Assembly (NCBI RefSeq): GCF_003058225.1
Contig: NZ_QBUG01000010.1
Coordinates: 62,001-126,000 of the forward strand
DNA length: 64,000 bases
Source: Promicromonospora sp. AC04
Lineage (GTDB): Bacteria; Actinomycetota; Actinomycetes; Actinomycetales; Cellulomonadaceae
Direction: 5' to 3'
Below, piece after piece: positions 61,265-64,000 of the stretch. Position numbers and translations under genes: made by a program. A model generated the notes under the pieces. It saw nothing but the letters and a program-made list of their open reading frames with translations. It had not been told where the DNA came from and ran no database searches. Numbering within the stretch: the first letter of the stretch is position 1; each line of letters begins with the position of its first letter.

Positions 61265-62065
61265 CTACGACGGGATCGCGATCACGATGGTCTTGTCGTC
61301 GTGGGGCTTCGAGCGAGGCCAGCGCGACCCGTCGGGGTCGGCATCCTCTGCGCCGTGGATGCTGCGGAGGACGTTGTCAGGCCCGTGCTGCTGCACTTCG
61401 GCGAGGAGTTCAGCCCAGGTCGTTGCGTTCGGGTGCCGTTCTAGCGCGACGCCGTCGCTAGCGAGGATGACAGCAGCTACGTCGCTCAATGCCGTGATGT
61501 CGGTGATCCCGTGCTGCGCGGCGTCGGGGTCTGTACCCGCGATCCAGTAGCCGCCTGGCCGGTTGCGCCGCTCGGCTTGTTCGGCCTGTAGGTCGAGGAG
61601 TGTTTCGCGGTGCGCTTGGCCGTATCCGTGCCCGGCGGCGAGCTGTGACCTGTAGGTGGTGCGTTTTGCTGTGGCGACGGCGGCGAGGCGGTCGTCCTCG
61701 TGGACGCTCGCGGTGCCATCGGGATGTAGGACGACGGCGGGGCTGTCGCCCAGGACGTACGTTTCCAGGGCGTCGCGGCTCCACCGCGCGATCGCGATGG
61801 TGCTTGTCGGCGCGGAGTCGGGCTGCAGAGCGTGGGTGTCGCGAACGGTCCGGATGGCTCGTTCAACGTGGTCGGCGAGCGGACCCCCCTCGGGGATGGT
61901 CCGGGCGAGGGAGTCGGCGAGCTGCTGCGCGAACCAGCCTGGATCGTGCGAGCGGTCCCCCGCGACGGAAGTCGCGCCGTCCAGAACGGCGGCGAAGTTG
62001 TCGCCCACGACGTAGCGGTCCTGGTTTCGTGATGCGCCGCCAAGAGTCGCAGCGAGTGTCTTCAT
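61265..62065 (-). CDS. PP2C-family protein phosphatase of the element
   Basis: 266 aa. PP2C metal residues: NQDRY (Asp), AAVLDGATS (DG motif), VILASDGV and PHDDKTIVIA (two more Asp). It should remove phosphate from Ser/Thr proteins. Its ATG at 62065 overlaps the upstream stop (TGATG), so it is made together with the HTH protein. No kinase is present in the visible part of the element. Confidence 0.83.
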   Translation of the reverse strand: MKTLAATLGGASRNQDRYVVGDNFAAVLDGATSVAGDRSHDPGWFAQQLADSLARTIPEGGPLADHVERAIRTVRDTHALQPDSAPTSTIAIARWSRDALETYVLGDSPAVVLHPDGTASVHEDDRLAAVATAKRTTYRSQLAAGHGYGQAHRETLLDLQAEQAERRNRPGGYWIAGTDPDAAQHGITDITALSDVAAVILASDGVALERHPNATTWAELLAEVQQHGPDNVLRSIHGAEDADPDGSRWPRSKPHDDKTIVIAIPS

Positions 62066-62883
62066 CAGTGCACCTTTGGTCCCCACAGCGCATCGGTCTC
62101 TGTCACGGTGAGGTCGTCGAATGTGCTCTCGACGACGAGCGAGAACGGCTCTTCGCGCACGGTGTCGAACAAGTCATCGAGGTTGCGTCGGAGGTACTCC
62201 ACCGCCCCGATCGATCCGAGCGCGTGTACGCCCGCAACGACGAGCACCTGACGGTTGTTACGGACGAGGCGCGCCACGTAGGCGATGTCCTTCGTCTTGT
62301 CACCGACGTCCCATGGTGAGACGAACACCTCCCCGGTCTGCCGATCTGTGATGACCCATCGGCCCTCGCTGTCAGGCTCGAATGACAGGTAGGGGTCGGC
62401 CTCGATCGCCTCGGCTGTGACGTGGGATGACTTGGGGCCGCAGATTGCCACGGCGTCGGCGGGCGGCTCCCACTCGCCGCCGGGTGGGATCTCGTAGGAG
62501 CGTGGCTGATGCCCGAGGAGTACGAGCAGTTCCGCCATCGCATCCGCTGCCGCCTGGTCCTCGCTGGCGATGACGCCGAGTGGTCGTTCATCCAGTGCGC
62601 GTCGGGGAATAGCCACGGTGACCGGGCCGACGCCAAAGAACGCCCGGGCGACCGGTGGGGCGCTCTTCCGGATCTGCGTGATCCGGCCCTTGGTCACTCC
62701 GCTCGCCTTCGCGATATCCGTGTACGAGCGGCCCTCTGTGTACGCGCGATCGATCGCGGCCCTGCGAAGGCGGGCGAGCTCGGCGCTCCGGTTCTTGTAG
62801 ACGTCGATGAGTTCGGTGGCGCGTTGCGCCTGGCGGAGTGGGTCTTTCTCCGCCCTGATCTGCTCGAACTCGTCGGTGTCCAT
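62065..62883 (-). CDS. HTH protein with C-terminal Rossmann-like sensor domain
   Basis: 272 aa. Residues about 1-80 hold a helix-turn-helix (SYTDIAKASGVTKGRITQIRK), like a sigma-region-4 or KorA-type fold. The C-terminal part (about 140-265) looks like a nucleotide- or ligand-binding Rossmann fold: AVAICGPKSSHVT, ADPYLSFEPDSEGRWVITDR, VLVVAGVHALGSIGAVEYLR. It probably senses a ligand and regulates the divergent operon, whose promoter carries iterons. It is translationally coupled to a PP2C gene. Confidence 0.72.
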   Translation of the reverse strand: MDTDEFEQIRAEKDPLRQAQRATELIDVYKNRSAELARLRRAAIDRAYTEGRSYTDIAKASGVTKGRITQIRKSAPPVARAFFGVGPVTVAIPRRALDERPLGVIASEDQAAADAMAELLVLLGHQPRSYEIPPGGEWEPPADAVAICGPKSSHVTAEAIEADPYLSFEPDSEGRWVITDRQTGEVFVSPWDVGDKTKDIAYVARLVRNNRQVLVVAGVHALGSIGAVEYLRRNLDDLFDTVREEPFSLVVESTFDDLTVTETDALWGPKVH

Positions 62884-62892
62884 GGTTCCCGA

Positions 62893-62989
62893 GTTTAGAC
62901 CCCTTGACGGATCGCCCTGCGGGGCCTACCTTCGTGTTTAGACCCCTCAACTCGACGGGTTCTGAAGCGGGTCGGGTGTTTAGACCCCT
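62893..62989 (+). promoter_or_regulatory. iteron-covered promoter of the element operon
   Basis: GTTTAGACCCCT occurs exactly at 62893, 62936 and 62978 (spacings 43 and 42). A strong promoter TTGACG (62904-62909), 17 bp, TACCTT (62927-62932) lies between the first two copies. The start point (about 62939) falls inside the second copy. A protein bound to the repeats would control the operon starting at 63008, and possibly the divergent HTH gene. Confidence 0.8.
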
Positions 62990-63007
62990 CAACAGGAGGA
63001 GAAGAGC

Positions 63008-63460
63008 ATGGCGATGCAGCGACGGTTTGCGGTGGCTCACGGGGACGTGTTCCCGGCGGGTGCGGTGATGAAGGGTGAGGTCCAGCCGGTGGGGGACTTC
63101 GATGCTCCGAAGCGTGAGGACGGGTCGCGTCCTCAGCAGCTCGACAAGGAGACGGGTCTGCCGCTGTGGCAGGTGGTGGTGGCTGACCTGGATGACGAGG
63201 GGAACAAGAGCGACGCGGGTGTGTCGGTCAAGATCCCGTCCCGGGTCCAGCCGGTGCCTCCGGTCGCGGTCTCGATCCCGGGCACGCCGATCACGCTGCG
63301 CCTGGTGGAGTTCGTGGGGCTGACGGCTCTGCCGTACGTGGACGACAACGGCAACCGGCCGCGTCTGGCGTGGTCGTACAAGGCCGAGGACATCTGCGCC
63401 CCGGGCAAGGCGGATGTGGCCACCCCGGCCCGCCCGGACGCCGGTAAGGCCGCGGCCTGA
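63008..63460 (+). CDS. conserved protein of actinobacterial integrative/conjugative elements
   Basis: 150 aa from ATG 63008, which follows GGAGGAGAAG. Beta-rich: FPAGAVMKGEVQPVGDFD, VVVADLDDEGNKSDAGVSV, ITLRLVEFVGLTALPYVDD and RLAWSYKAEDI. I recognise this type as a frequent small gene of plasmids and AICE-type elements, but no function is known to me. The fold may be OB-like. It overlaps the next gene by one nucleotide. Confidence 0.72.
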   Translation: MAMQRRFAVAHGDVFPAGAVMKGEVQPVGDFDAPKREDGSRPQQLDKETGLPLWQVVVADLDDEGNKSDAGVSVKIPSRVQPVPPVAVSIPGTPITLRLVEFVGLTALPYVDDNGNRPRLAWSYKAEDICAPGKADVATPARPDAGKAAA

Positions 63461-63720
63461 TGTCCCGGGCGTCGTCGCTGGCGGCCGCTGCGGACTACCT
63501 GTCTGAGGCCGTCCGTGGCCTGGCTGGTGCCGCTCGGTTGCTCGACCACGCCGGGGTGCTGGGTGGCGCGGACTCGGCTCGGGACCTGCACGGGCGGGCC
63601 GAGTCCCTGCACACCGATATCAGTCTCGCGGCCTCGGTCGCGCACCGGGCGGAACGCCCTGAGTTCTACGACGAGTCCGGCCGGTGGGTCGGGCGCACGG
63701 ATGGAACGGAGAAGAGCTGA
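63460..63720 (+). CDS. small helical protein of the element operon
   Basis: 86 aa. Helical, alanine-rich (LAAAADYLSEAVRGLAGAARLL, shown here as LAAAADYLSEAVRG). Start ATG shares its A with the previous stop (TGATG); the same arrangement links it to the next gene. The function is unknown. Confidence 0.65.
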   Translation: MSRASSLAAAADYLSEAVRGLAGAARLLDHAGVLGGADSARDLHGRAESLHTDISLAASVAHRAERPEFYDESGRWVGRTDGTEKS

Positions 63721-63968
63721 TGGCACGCACGCGTACTACCCGGCGGGTCAACCGTCGTGTCGTGGCAGCGCTGGAGGCAGCGGCGCAGACCGCTGAGACG
63801 GGCCGTGAAGGGCTGCGCAAGGCAGCGATGGCGATGGACGTGGTGCAGGCGGAGACGCGGCTGCATGACGACCTGGCCGACCGGGTCAATCACGCATGGG
63901 TCAACGCGGCAGACGCCGCTTTCGAGCTGCGGGCCCGGCTGGCCGCTGAACAGAACGGAGAGCGCTGA
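63720..63968 (+). CDS. small basic helical protein of the element operon
   Basis: 82 aa. Basic N-terminus (MARTRTTRRVNRRVV) then a long helix rich in Ala/Glu. Coupled to both neighbours by TGATG overlaps. It may bind DNA, but this is only suggested by its charge. Confidence 0.6.
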   Translation: MARTRTTRRVNRRVVAALEAAAQTAETGREGLRKAAMAMDVVQAETRLHDDLADRVNHAWVNAADAAFELRARLAAEQNGER

Positions 63969-64000
63969 TGGCACTGGATGAGACGACACGGCAGGTCAAC
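63968..64000 (+). CDS. start of a further coupled element gene (partial)
   Basis: ATG at 63968 overlaps the previous stop by one base and runs open to the window end (MALDETTRQVN). Too short to identify; it shows that the operon continues. Confidence 0.55.
   Translation, partial: MALDETTRQVN

Overview
This is a very GC-rich window (most genes close to 70% or more by eye) with actinobacterial hallmarks: the purine cluster purL, purF and purM beside a sterol-carrier-fold gene, a DUF3073 gene and bldC, a SAM-IV riboswitch, ATGA/GTGA-coupled genes and TTGAC(G/A)/TANNNT-type promoters. Secreted GH3 and GH16 beta-glucan enzymes and the general gene content suggest a Micrococcales soil actinomycete, perhaps near Promicromonosporaceae or Cellulomonadaceae. 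The family assignment is an inference.

Layout. 1-5136: end of purQ, a two-domain GNAT protein, an MBL-fold hydrolase and a secreted GH3 glucosidase. 5285-11012: sulfur metabolism, with a rhodanese-metZ pair behind a SAM-I-like leader and a PLP desulfurase-like gene behind a SAM-IV riboswitch. Between them lie a DUF4143 ATPase with three 23-bp iterons and a phosphotransferase. 11068-16421: membrane protein, amidase, LLM oxidoreductase, LuxR/TrmB-type regulator and alpha/beta hydrolase. 16575-23359: a fatty-acid regulon (MaoC hydratase, FabG4-like reductase, thiolase, then a divergent TetR gene and an acyl-CoA oxidase/dehydrogenase). The first three match, in kind and order, the mycobacterial htdX-fabG4-fadA2 set. 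23459-30044: lipoprotein, broken DUF222 gene, Tdi1-type immunity-domain protein, a two-component system and an EamA transporter. 30267-46966: GH16 laminarinase, purL, a membrane EEP phosphatase, an RNB nuclease with a proline-rich tail, a very large secreted nuclease/5'-nucleotidase, purF, purM, DUF3073 and bldC.

47032-57688 holds envelope proteins, a decayed integration scar (GNAT and integrase fragments plus a colicin-E9-type immunity gene) beside a Glu-Asp-Phe tRNA operon, a D,D-peptidase, a GDPD, a Tat-exported cytokinin-dehydrogenase-like enzyme and a SpoU methyltransferase.

At 57924-57961 lies the 3' end of a tRNA (Lys-like) with no 5' half. This is the expected left attachment scar of an integrative element that would run rightward past the window end. 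The element carries a leaderless small gene, a clearly lower-GC Mrr-like/PIN double-nuclease gene, a coupled HTH-Rossmann/PP2C pair, an iteron-covered promoter and a string of tightly overlapping small genes like those of actinobacterial conjugative elements. The double-nuclease gene is the best candidate here for an undescribed defence system.

A second signal is a family of three 15-20-bp palindromes that covary in the stem. All three sit between convergent gene ends (1536, 5214 and 16486), so they look like a lineage-specific bidirectional terminator.
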